64,000 bases of DNA, from the NCBI RefSeq assembly GCF_008386505.1, contig NZ_VUNZ01000001.1:1357937-1421936 (forward strand), in the 5' to 3' direction. The DNA comes from Chryseobacterium sediminis (lineage in GTDB: Bacteria > Bacteroidota > Bacteroidia > Flavobacteriales > Weeksellaceae). A model generated the notes under the pieces. It was not told the DNA's origin and ran no database searches. It worked only from the letters and a program-made list of their open reading frames with translations. Position 1 is the first letter of the stretch. Each line of letters begins with the position of its first letter. Positions 54,123 to 62,704 of the stretch are shown here, piece by piece. A program made the translations under genes and the position numbers.

Positions 54123-54569
54123 ATGCAAAAGTATCTTTACCTCATCATTACATTGTTATCTCTTACCAGCTGCTATACTTATCAGGTAAAAAAACAGCCG
54201 GATCCGGCAACCGAGAATAAAAAGGAGTCAAGAAAGGCGCCCGAATTAGCTAATAATACCTCAACGCAACTACCCAATGCGGCAGCTCAACCGCCTGCTC
54301 CGATTAATATTCAGGAGAAGCTTGCTCCTAATAAAAATGTCAAAATTGATGTTGATGGCAAAAGCTATAAAATAATCGTTGACAGATGGGAAAGTGACAG
54401 TCTGGTTGCTCATGCTGTTTATAATCCTAAAAAAGTTCTGAAATTTCATAAAAACCAGATCAACAGCGAAAAAATTGCAGAAAAACGTTTTTCACAACCT
54501 ATTGCTGATATCATTACAGTGACTGTTTATGCCGGAATCGGTGTTTTAATATGGGCGCTTGTTCATTAA
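54123..54569 (+). CDS. Lipoprotein with C-terminal membrane helix between the fibre cassettes
   Basis: A 148-residue protein with an SPII signal (LLSLTSC, Cys17). A Pro/Ala/Asn-rich linker and a small domain follow (KNVKIDVDGKSYKIIVDRWE to KKVLKFHKNQINSEKIAEKR). A C-terminal hydrophobic helix closes it (about 126-148). Having both a lipid anchor and a membrane helix, it could tether envelope layers. It is the only plus-strand gene among the tail genes and has its own terminator. It may be an unrelated cargo gene or a membrane-linked partner of the particle; no family was recognised. Confidence 0.72.
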   Translation: MQKYLYLIITLLSLTSCYTYQVKKQPDPATENKKESRKAPELANNTSTQLPNAAAQPPAPINIQEKLAPNKNVKIDVDGKSYKIIVDRWESDSLVAHAVYNPKKVLKFHKNQINSEKIAEKRFSQPIADIITVTVYAGIGVLIWALVH

Positions 54570-54617
54570 TCTTAGCGACCCAATTTTGAAGATAACCCGA
54601 TATGATCACGAACGGGC

Positions 54618-54651
54618 AAATGACGCCACTTTAAGACAAGTGACGTCATTT
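54618..54651. terminator. Bidirectional terminator
   Basis: AAATGACGCCACTT (54618-54631) pairs with AAGTGACGTCATTT (54638-54651) with one wobble. It lies between convergent genes, and its centre CCACTTTAAGACAAGT differs by one base from that of the terminator at 4973. Confidence 0.78.
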
Positions 54652-54674
54652 TATATTAGTTATGACTAGTCATT

Positions 54675-57600
54675 TTAATACATTTTATTTTCGGCATATC
54701 TATAAACAGTCTTTTCATCCCAGGCAAATAATTGAATAGAGCTATATGGTGGTATTTTGTATGAATACCCTGCACTTCTTATATCAAATCCTTGTCCGTA
54801 GCTGTCACTAGCATTGATTACCAATATTCTTTGACCCCGGAAACATTTTTCTAATGTAAATTGCTCACCATATCTACATCTGATTACCAACATTCTATTT
54901 TCAGAATCATAATACTGAACTCCCGGCTGCTGCTCAATCATACCATGAGACAATCTCATTCTGGAGTCTTCATTGATAATCTCATCTTCAAGATAGGAAA
55001 GACTTCCGTCCGGAATAAATAAAGTATTGGGCTTCTCATCTTTTGATTTAAAGTTTTCGGTAGCTTTTACCGAGCCTGAAACAGTTACTTTATCCGCATC
55101 ATTAGCATCTGTACCTATACCAATGTTATAGCTCTTTCTATTGAAATTAATACCTTCCCAGGCACTATATCTACTTGAATATTTATAATACTCACCTTCC
55201 AATACAGCTAAATAGAATCCATCCTGTTCATTATATATACCAGATTCTCCGCCATTATATTCATCAGCAAGCATTAATCCGTTACCTGTATTATTAGTAA
55301 ATTGCTGGTTTACGATAACGCCATTGCTGGACATAAAATTCCAGTTATTAATATGACCTTGTGAGAAATTCAAATCACTCCAGACGGTTCTCCAAGGCTG
55401 CCATCCAATATCTCCGGAACCTGAATTACTACCTCTGAATTTCATACCACCGCCTGCTCTGTCAATGGTTAACTGCTGTCTGCCATCAGATGAGTTGAGA
55501 TTTAAAGTAGTAGTATAATTAAAGCCGGAAGAAGGGGCTTCCTGTCTGTAAATTCCAGATTCAGAGACTAAGTTTAAATCAGCAACAAACTTTAAATCTT
55601 TAAACTTATTGTTCCAATTACTGATCATGGTCGTAGTAAGATTACCTGCGTCCCACATTACATTTCCCTGAAATGTAGGTCTTGATCTTACATGGTTAAC
55701 TGTACCTTGATTATCAATAGTCATTGCTATCTGAGGCCCTGCTGCAAACGAATTTGTTGTTGCAAAAGCCATAGATGTACCATTTTGATCATTACTTCTT
55801 ACATATATACCCGCTTGTGTTCCACTGTTAGAAGAAAATCCTATGGAGGCTGTATATTGATTATCAGTATTTGAACCACTTTCAGTTTCTACTAAGAAAG
55901 AATATTCGGCTGATGTACTGGTATTGCCCCAGCCCGTGGCTGTATTTTTTGCTCTTCCTTTAATAGTCTTAAGTCCGGTAATGTCTTGTTGACCATCGAC
56001 ATTGACAAACTTGCCGGCAACCCAATTGTGTGTTGCTAAAAATACGTAGCCATCTGTTCTGTGATAGATGTAAGGCGCACCTGTAGACAAACCATTTGAA
56101 AATCCTAATGTCTGAGCATTTTCTGAGGAATTAACTTTAGCATCAGGATTAAAATTATTGTTAGTCCAAAGCGCTTCTCCGTCTGACAATAAAGGAATAT
56201 TTCCTTTTTTGGTCATGGTTGTTGTATTGATCGCCTGCCAATATTCTAAGTGATTGCTGAATAAAGGAAAATCTATTCTATGATACCATGTATTATTTCC
56301 TGCAATGTGTAAAGAGTTCCCATAAGTAGTAGGGAATCCGGTACCTGAAGCCCAATCTGTAACGCTTAAAGGATAATCTGTTTTTACTGTAGCTGCATCC
56401 TGATGATTACCTCTTTTCGCTAAGTATTCTGCGGGGTTAAAATTGTTGGTAGTCCAAGGAATACCACCCTGAATTCTAACAGCACCATTGTCTGAATTTA
56501 ATAATAAATCACCATCATTTACCGCTCTAATTACAAAATTATCTCCTGTTCCACCCCATGTAGCAGAACCTCCATCAGCTCCAATATAAGCTATATCTGT
56601 AGCCCCGTCATACTTTTGCCAGGTCAGGTAATTCCCTGTTTGTGCTGTACTTTTCCACCTACCTAACATCGCTGGAGTCTCTATATTAAAGGCTCCTGTC
56701 ATAGTACCACCATCTTTTCTGAGATAGTTTCCTAAGTCTGAAGATGATACAAAGTCTGAGGCCAATCTCTGCCCACCACCTGCTGTTAAGATATAGTTAT
56801 CATTATACCCGATTTTATTAAAACCTTTTGATGAAACCTGCCCGGCATCAGTGAATTCTACCCTGTTAGCCAAATCCCAATCTTCTGCATTATTTGTAAC
56901 AGAAGGTGCCAATATTAAGTTGTTATTGGTAGGTTTCTGAATTGACCAGGATTTATATGAACTATTTTTTAGTTTAAAAGGTATTCTGTTATAATAGGAT
57001 TTTGCTGCCGAAATAATTTCGTCCGTGTTTCTTGTCTGATAATCACTTGGTTTGAAATTTACATTATCCCAGGCTCTTCTCCATTGTGTCCAGTTACCAT
57101 TATGCCCACTTCTATAGACTAATTCTCCTGCATCTGCATTACCATCATTGTATTTTATCTGCAACTGTGCTGTGGTATCCTGAGCCCCCATGTGCAACAT
57201 TGGACTGTATAAATGCTGAACTCCTCCTGAGTTATTGTTTGCTCTATAAACTCCGGAACTGGAATAGCCTCCAAGGCCGTTGAAGTTATCATTGAACTGA
57301 ACTGCTTTAGGAATATAGCTGCTATCTGCAAAATTTGTTAACCAACTTCTTGTAGCAACTACATCAGAAGGTAACACAATAATATTGGCAGGATATAAAT
57401 CAAAGTTAGGTTCTATCGCATGAGACCATCCTACATTCCAGTCAAGATTATAGTTTCCGTATTTAACTTCCACTTTCGCGACTTCAAATGAGAAATACCC
57501 ATTCCAGAATGTATTCGATTCTCCTAATAAAATACTCACATAGCCATCAGTTCCAATCCCAACCCTTGCTGTAGTGGTAGGAAAGTTATCTGTTACTTCC

Positions 57601-59414
57601 CATATGGCTTTTGAACCATTAGAAACCATAGTTCCTGATACATATTTATAGAAAGCTACATTCACTTTACCTAAGTATTGGCTTTCATATCCATAAATAT
57701 TGATATCAATACTAAACATGGCATGTTCTGTTGAAGTTTGTGGCATTTTAATCGCTAAAATACCTGTGTGCCCTCCATCACCATAATAACCCTGATAAAC
57801 TTTATTAAAAATCCTTACATTATTCTGGTGTTTGCTTACAGATCCTCCTCCTTCAAATTCCAAATCCTTTGCCCCAAGATTAACATCCTGTGCTGCGCCA
57901 TTATAGGGAACATAATTATTTAGAGCTGATGCATTAACAAAAGTTGAAGGATCTAAGTTATGAGCATCCCAAACCACTCCATTTACTCCATTTTTGGAAT
58001 GTATTATATCATTGTTATTAGATTCTATAATCGTATTAATGGTAGGATTTCCTATATAGAGTGTAGATGGACCACTATAATTTAAAACCTGGTTATTACC
58101 TGTAGTAAATGAATTAGAATAAATACCTACTTTAGAATAAATCTGCCCTGACCGTCCCAGAAAATGGGTAGGATTATTGGCATCTCCAAAATGAAAACCT
58201 ATCCCTTCATTCAAGCTATTGGCACTTCCCTGATAATAGGAAAGTCCATAAGTATCTGCGTTGGCAAATGACCAGATTCTGTTTCTTTCATCTACTTTGT
58301 AAAATCTGTTCTGAAAACCTTCATCAGTTTGTACAAAGCCTCTTGAATGTATTCCGTAAGGAGGAATAAACTGAGAGTCCGAATAAGCAGAAGAAGCCAG
58401 TAAACCACCTGATAGAATAACCTGAGAACTATTACCATTTAAACCCGCTATAGGTCTATCTGAATCTAATACCCAATAGCCACCTGTATTTTTTTTCTCC
58501 CAAAATGTACCGGCAGAAGCTAATTCCTCCTTTGTAAGTAAATGCTTAAGGTTTATCTCAACTCTTTTTGTCCCTCCCGGATCCGGATGATCCGAAACTG
58601 AAATAACCCGGTTTCTTCCCTGGTCTAAACCTCCATACCCAACAGTTACTTTTACATCAAACCCCTGCCAATAAGACAATTGAGCAAACCAAAAACAAAG
58701 TTTACCGTTTAAGTTTAAGGCAGTAATTCCATTCCAATAATGTAATGTAGAATAACCACTATGAGAAATAATAGTACCGTTATAGATATATCCCTGGATC
58801 TTACAATCTAAAGGCTGATCACTTCCGTACATATTTCCTTTGATCTCTAAAAGAAACTGATCTCCATAGTCTACAGAATAGTCTACGTCAGTTTCAATCA
58901 ATGTTCCCTGTGGAAAGTTTCTTCCGGAATGATACCAGGAATCTTCTTTTCTTCGGGAATCATAGTCATTTCCACCCCCTGTTAAAAAGAAGTTATCAGA
59001 GGAACCATTTTTCCTATAACCGGCAGAATTTACGTAATCAAAATCATTACCATTGATGTTCATAAAGTGGTAACCGTTTGACCTATACTGCAATGTAGCG
59101 GCATAAAGGCCCGGTTGATGAAAAGAAATTGCAGGGTAAATTGTATCAGATGTACCATTACCTCTTAATTCTAAAGCAGCTGAATTGTAAGCATTCCCGG
59201 TAGCTCCTGAGAATGTTTTTCTTGCCGATATCTCTTGCTCGGTATTAGTCGTTACTAAATTTAAATCAGAAACTATTTCCGCATGGGTTCTTTTGCTGAT
59301 TTTTTTCGTTACAGAATTCCAAACCATTACAGAACCTGCATCGTTTGGAACACTTTTCACAATGATCTCGCCTTCTACGGCGATGTGATTGTTAAAATAT
59401 TCAGGAGCAATCAT
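54675..59414 (-). CDS. Giant tail-fibre protein, cassette A
   Basis: The 1579-residue protein starts MIAPEYFNNHIAVEGEIIVK. It is built of repeated fibre modules: KDGGTMTGAFNIETPAMLGR, many VWDAHNLDP / MWDAGNLTT / WDNVNFKPSDY knobs, and YLTWQKYDGATDIAYIGADG-type triple-helix segments. The end (SVKATENFKSKDEKPNTLFI) matches the end of the fibre at 48728, followed by a different 90-residue tip. It is likely the receptor-binding fibre of the particle. The start overlaps the preceding gene's stop (TAATG). Confidence 0.85.
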   Translation of the reverse strand: MIAPEYFNNHIAVEGEIIVKSVPNDAGSVMVWNSVTKKISKRTHAEIVSDLNLVTTNTEQEISARKTFSGATGNAYNSAALELRGNGTSDTIYPAISFHQPGLYAATLQYRSNGYHFMNINGNDFDYVNSAGYRKNGSSDNFFLTGGGNDYDSRRKEDSWYHSGRNFPQGTLIETDVDYSVDYGDQFLLEIKGNMYGSDQPLDCKIQGYIYNGTIISHSGYSTLHYWNGITALNLNGKLCFWFAQLSYWQGFDVKVTVGYGGLDQGRNRVISVSDHPDPGGTKRVEINLKHLLTKEELASAGTFWEKKNTGGYWVLDSDRPIAGLNGNSSQVILSGGLLASSAYSDSQFIPPYGIHSRGFVQTDEGFQNRFYKVDERNRIWSFANADTYGLSYYQGSANSLNEGIGFHFGDANNPTHFLGRSGQIYSKVGIYSNSFTTGNNQVLNYSGPSTLYIGNPTINTIIESNNNDIIHSKNGVNGVVWDAHNLDPSTFVNASALNNYVPYNGAAQDVNLGAKDLEFEGGGSVSKHQNNVRIFNKVYQGYYGDGGHTGILAIKMPQTSTEHAMFSIDINIYGYESQYLGKVNVAFYKYVSGTMVSNGSKAIWEVTDNFPTTTARVGIGTDGYVSILLGESNTFWNGYFSFEVAKVEVKYGNYNLDWNVGWSHAIEPNFDLYPANIIVLPSDVVATRSWLTNFADSSYIPKAVQFNDNFNGLGGYSSSGVYRANNNSGGVQHLYSPMLHMGAQDTTAQLQIKYNDGNADAGELVYRSGHNGNWTQWRRAWDNVNFKPSDYQTRNTDEIISAAKSYYNRIPFKLKNSSYKSWSIQKPTNNNLILAPSVTNNAEDWDLANRVEFTDAGQVSSKGFNKIGYNDNYILTAGGGQRLASDFVSSSDLGNYLRKDGGTMTGAFNIETPAMLGRWKSTAQTGNYLTWQKYDGATDIAYIGADGGSATWGGTGDNFVIRAVNDGDLLLNSDNGAVRIQGGIPWTTNNFNPAEYLAKRGNHQDAATVKTDYPLSVTDWASGTGFPTTYGNSLHIAGNNTWYHRIDFPLFSNHLEYWQAINTTTMTKKGNIPLLSDGEALWTNNNFNPDAKVNSSENAQTLGFSNGLSTGAPYIYHRTDGYVFLATHNWVAGKFVNVDGQQDITGLKTIKGRAKNTATGWGNTSTSAEYSFLVETESGSNTDNQYTASIGFSSNSGTQAGIYVRSNDQNGTSMAFATTNSFAAGPQIAMTIDNQGTVNHVRSRPTFQGNVMWDAGNLTTTMISNWNNKFKDLKFVADLNLVSESGIYRQEAPSSGFNYTTTLNLNSSDGRQQLTIDRAGGGMKFRGSNSGSGDIGWQPWRTVWSDLNFSQGHINNWNFMSSNGVIVNQQFTNNTGNGLMLADEYNGGESGIYNEQDGFYLAVLEGEYYKYSSRYSAWEGINFNRKSYNIGIGTDANDADKVTVSGSVKATENFKSKDEKPNTLFIPDGSLSYLEDEIINEDSRMRLSHGMIEQQPGVQYYDSENRMLVIRCRYGEQFTLEKCFRGQRILVINASDSYGQGFDIRSAGYSYKIPPYSSIQLFAWDEKTVYRYAENKMY

Positions 59415-60433
59415 TAGTCTAGTCTTGCAGTTAAAGTAATTCTATATTCATTCGGGGTAAGAGGCGCTAAAACATCTATCTGTACATCATTTGCCGATGT
59501 AGCCACACAGCTTACATTTATTTTTCTGTTATCAGCATTACGATAACAGATATAATCAACATTCAGGGTATCCCAGCCATGAGTAATGGAAAAAGCAACA
59601 GAAGAGCCGTCTCCGATTTGCCATGTTTTGGATTTAATTTTTGCATCCAGAACAGCTTTGGTAGATTTTGGAGTCATTGCTTTAATAGGATTAACACCCG
59701 CAATAGCTTCAACATCTGTAGCGATTTGAATCAGTCCTTTCACTGTATCTGTAGCATCTACAATGTCAGGAATCCCTTTTTCTATGATCTGATAATTCTT
59801 AGGCGCATTGGAAGCATCATCGGTATTAGCAATAAGATGATCACCAACAGAAACGGGCTCATTGCCCACCCAGCCATTTGCTGTAATCACCCACACCATC
59901 CCTGTTTTAATGGTGGCTGATGTAACGGGAGAAGGAGTCGTCATTGAACCTTCAGTAGTAGAAGGAATATAACCTCCGGGCTGATAAATTAATGCTCCTG
60001 TAAGGCTTTGCCCTATTAAGTTTTCAATATAAGTTTTAATCTTATTGGATGACCATGTATAAGTGCCTGACTGAGTAGCGTCATTCAGAAAGATAGAGAC
60101 AATATCGGCATTGGTAAGATTTCTACCTGCTACTTTAATAACATGTCCTGAACTATTGGTCAGAATCTGACTTAGCAATAGAAGTCCGCTTGTTTGATCT
60201 GTCTGAAATGGATTATTGGTCAGTGGATAATCAGGATGTACATAATTCTGAGCCAGGTTAATCCATTCGGCTCCGTTCCATTGATGCAGCTGCCCCTTAT
60301 AATCAATGATCCAACCAGCAGGAACTCCAGTTGTATCAGGTAATGAATTATGGTAATGAAATCTGGTACGTTGCAACTCACCGAAAAAATTATCCTGATT
60401 TGCGTTATTACTTATTACTGCGTTATTATTCAT
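59414..60433 (-). CDS. Medium tail-fibre protein, cassette A
   Basis: The 339-residue protein starts MNNNAVISNNANQDNFFGEL and carries a Phage_fiber_2-like repeat (DTVKGLIQIATDVEAIAGVN, then PIKAMTPKSTKAV). A beta-rich C-terminus ends with NEYRITLTARLD. It occupies the same place as the 472-residue gene of cassette B, although sequence similarity is limited to general fibre motifs. Confidence 0.82.
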   Translation of the reverse strand: MNNNAVISNNANQDNFFGELQRTRFHYHNSLPDTTGVPAGWIIDYKGQLHQWNGAEWINLAQNYVHPDYPLTNNPFQTDQTSGLLLLSQILTNSSGHVIKVAGRNLTNADIVSIFLNDATQSGTYTWSSNKIKTYIENLIGQSLTGALIYQPGGYIPSTTEGSMTTPSPVTSATIKTGMVWVITANGWVGNEPVSVGDHLIANTDDASNAPKNYQIIEKGIPDIVDATDTVKGLIQIATDVEAIAGVNPIKAMTPKSTKAVLDAKIKSKTWQIGDGSSVAFSITHGWDTLNVDYICYRNADNRKINVSCVATSANDVQIDVLAPLTPNEYRITLTARLD

Positions 60434-60445
60434 AGTTTTTATTTT

Positions 60446-61285
60446 TTATGGTTTAACTTTTAAAATGAGAATATTAATTGGGTTAACGAGAACGCCTATC
60501 ATCTTAACCTCTATGGTTTGATTGGTGGCGTAATCGTCAATATTTATTTTTTTACCCGTGACACTATCTCTAGCCTGAATGATCACATTTTCTGTTTCAA
60601 GGGTATTAGGGAATACGGCATTTCCTGCAACTTGTACCACTGCACTTGTAGGGGTCTGCGAGATCAGCAAAACCCTATCATAGATCTGTTTATTAAATTC
60701 TTGCTGATTTTTCGGGCTGCCTACTCCATTGTAGTCAAGTAACAGCTTTACTTTATCTTCACTTGTCTGTCCTGAAGCAGCTTTTAAAATTTCAATATCG
60801 TCACGGCTTTTTTTAATGAAATCGATTATTTCCTGAAGCTCATCCAAAGAAAGATCATTAGATAACAGTATTCTTTTAATATTTTCTATATCAGATGCTA
60901 AGTCTTTATCTGTATCTTTTAATTCATTAACAAAGCCATCTACCTGTATTTTAGTGTATACATTGCCTAGCTGATCAGAACCGTCAACTGTCGCAGCATT
61001 GATTAATCCAAGTTTACTTTTCCAGCTGTTAACATGAGCTGAAGTCAGGTTACCCGCATTCAATAAAGCCAAATATTCAGAATGAGCATTTGGATCTTTT
61101 AAATGTGCCTGAAAGGCTTCTGCACTGGCAAATAATTGAAAGATTTCTTCAAACCCTTCAATACCTTCCATCGGGATTAATTCATCTTTGTGATAAAAAG
61201 ATAAAAACGTGTCTTTAAACTGGTTTTCTGTTGGAAAATCTCCAGTTTCAAACCAACTGAAAATTGTATGTAATGGTGTACTCAT
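60446..61285 (-). CDS. Tail-fibre-associated protein (adaptor-like), cassette A
   Basis: A 279-residue paralogue of the 52745 protein, starting MSTPLHTIFSWFETGDFPTE, with KDPNAHSEYLALLNAGNLTS and LSLDELQEIIDFIKKSRDDI. The C-terminus (NPINILILKVKP) is beta-rich. Being the better-placed copy next to the endolysin and ATPase genes, it may be the ancestral cassette. No function is established. Confidence 0.78.
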   Translation of the reverse strand: MSTPLHTIFSWFETGDFPTENQFKDTFLSFYHKDELIPMEGIEGFEEIFQLFASAEAFQAHLKDPNAHSEYLALLNAGNLTSAHVNSWKSKLGLINAATVDGSDQLGNVYTKIQVDGFVNELKDTDKDLASDIENIKRILLSNDLSLDELQEIIDFIKKSRDDIEILKAASGQTSEDKVKLLLDYNGVGSPKNQQEFNKQIYDRVLLISQTPTSAVVQVAGNAVFPNTLETENVIIQARDSVTGKKINIDDYATNQTIEVKMIGVLVNPINILILKVKP

Positions 61286-61339
61286 TTGATAATTGATAAT
61301 TAGTTTTGATAAAATTGATAATTTGGGAAAGGGCTAAAG

Positions 61340-61562
61340 GCTATTCCTATTGCGTGGCATGTTAAAGAGGCCGAAGAAAGCAATATGGTTGCTGGTGAAA
61401 CAATATGGCTATGCATTCACGTAGAAGAATCAATGAAGCTGATTACGCCTTTACGATCTCAAAATATTACAATGATATCTATAAAATCTTCGTGAATTTA
61501 AGCTGTATGAGCAGTTAGAAGCCGGAACATGGAAACGAGAAAAGACCATTTACCTGATTTAA
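61340..61562 (+). pseudogene. Possible decayed gene fragment in the 61286-61617 gap
   Basis: From 61405 one frame reads MAMHSRRRINEADYAFTISK and then YYNDIYKIF. After about position 61491 the sense continues one frame over as REFKLYEQLEAGTWKREKTI, ending at TAA 61560-61562. The joint looks like a one-base loss. Upstream, another frame stays open from before 61340 through 61405. I do not recognise the family, and the evidence is only reading-frame continuity, so this may be chance. Confidence 0.3.
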
Positions 61563-61591
61563 AGATTTATTTCCAATGATAATATGGTTTA

Positions 61592-61615
61592 AAATCCCAC
61601 TAACAAGTGGGAATT
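61592..61615 (-). terminator. Terminator after the endolysin gene
   Basis: AATCCCAC and GTGGGAATT form a stem of about eight base pairs, followed on the minus strand by a T run. It lies just past the endolysin stop. Confidence 0.6.
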
Positions 61616-61617
61616 GT

Positions 61618-62058
61618 TTATTTAGAAAAGAACAGATCAGCTTCAGCCTTTCTTCTTCGGATGAGTCCGTTTAATGTTTTTCCGCCAGCGGTAATATATT
61701 TTGTGGTAAACCAATTTCTGATTGCCTGCTCTTCTGCTTTTTTATTGATCAAAGAAAATAATCCATCTGATCCACCGGTATTGTAAGTGTGCGATACGAG
61801 AGCATCAAATTGATTTTGAGTAAGAGTCACTTTAATTTTACTGTTGACGATTTTTTCATAAGTCGGTAAAACAGCTGAAAATAGCTCTATCCCTTTTTCT
61901 TTGCTGATTGCAGGATCTTTCATGGTTACTTTCTTGCCTCCCGGATAGTAAGTGTTGCCATACCCTATTGTCGGAATTCCTGCAGAATCCAGATAAGGCT
62001 TAGCACTGAAGCCTTCAAATGATACAATCAGAGTTATTCCTTTTTGTGATGTTTTCAT
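61618..62058 (-). CDS. T4-type endolysin (muramidase, GH24-like)
   Basis: The 146-residue protein carries the phage-lysozyme catalytic triad as Glu15, Asp24 and Thr30 (FEGFSAKPYLDSAGIPTIGY: E-x8-D-x5-T). It also has LTQNQFDALVSHTYNTGG and GLIRRRKAEADLFF near the C-terminus, both typical of the family. There is no signal peptide. It hydrolyses peptidoglycan, either to release the particle by cell lysis or as a particle part. It overlaps the spanin-like gene by four bases (ATGA). Confidence 0.92.
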   Translation of the reverse strand: MKTSQKGITLIVSFEGFSAKPYLDSAGIPTIGYGNTYYPGGKKVTMKDPAISKEKGIELFSAVLPTYEKIVNSKIKVTLTQNQFDALVSHTYNTGGSDGLFSLINKKAEEQAIRNWFTTKYITAGGKTLNGLIRRRKAEADLFFSK

Positions 62059-62624
62059 GTCTTAAAATATTTGTAGGTGAAAAAGATGAGTATTAAAGTA
62101 ATTCCAAGAATTGTAATGATAATCCAGGCTACAATTTCAAATCCATTTGACTGAATTTTTTTTGTTTCTTCAGAGACTTTTGCATCCACTTCTCTGATGG
62201 TTTCTTTTGTGCTTGTTTTCTGGGCTAAATCGTGAATAATACGAGTAGATTCTTCTTTTTTAATTTCTGATTTTTCGTGATTGGCCTTTGCATAATGACT
62301 GCTTACCGAGTATTCTGCATTTCCTGTGATAGAAATACTTTGAATGGTATCACGCCCTACTACATTATGGTAAACAAAAGGATTAGATGCATCTGATTTT
62401 CCTTTGATCACCAGATCTCCGGATAGTTCATTTGTCTTTTCCTGTAGCGACACATCAGCTATTTTACTTTCAGTTGTTTGTGAACTTTGCAGACTTGAAG
62501 AATCAATTTTTACTGTTTCTGTCGCTTTTATATTCTCTTTATAAGTGGTTGTAATTTTGTGTTTACTCCGGCAGCCCAACATGAAGCTGCTCAATATGAT
62601 TAATAGCAGAATTTTTAGTTTCAT
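62055..62624 (-). CDS. Spanin-like lipoprotein with C-terminal membrane helix
   Basis: The 189-residue protein begins with an SPII signal (LSSFMLGC, Cys18). It continues with a long, charged, Ser/Thr/Lys/Glu-rich helical stretch and ends in one membrane helix (about 160-185, EIVAWIIITILGITLILIFF) plus a short basic tail. A lipid anchor in the outer membrane joined to an inner-membrane helix is the layout of phage unimolecular spanins, which fuse the two membranes in the last lysis step. It sits directly before the endolysin gene. No sequence match to a named spanin was made; the assignment rests on layout and neighbour. Confidence 0.65.
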   Translation of the reverse strand: MKLKILLLIILSSFMLGCRSKHKITTTYKENIKATETVKIDSSSLQSSQTTESKIADVSLQEKTNELSGDLVIKGKSDASNPFVYHNVVGRDTIQSISITGNAEYSVSSHYAKANHEKSEIKKEESTRIIHDLAQKTSTKETIREVDAKVSEETKKIQSNGFEIVAWIIITILGITLILIFFTYKYFKT

Positions 62625-62704
62625 TAGTTTTTAGTTTTAAAAATTGAACAGATGTATAACTTTGATTTTTTCAATTCCAGGAAATCTAATTGAAATTCAA
62701 ATTC

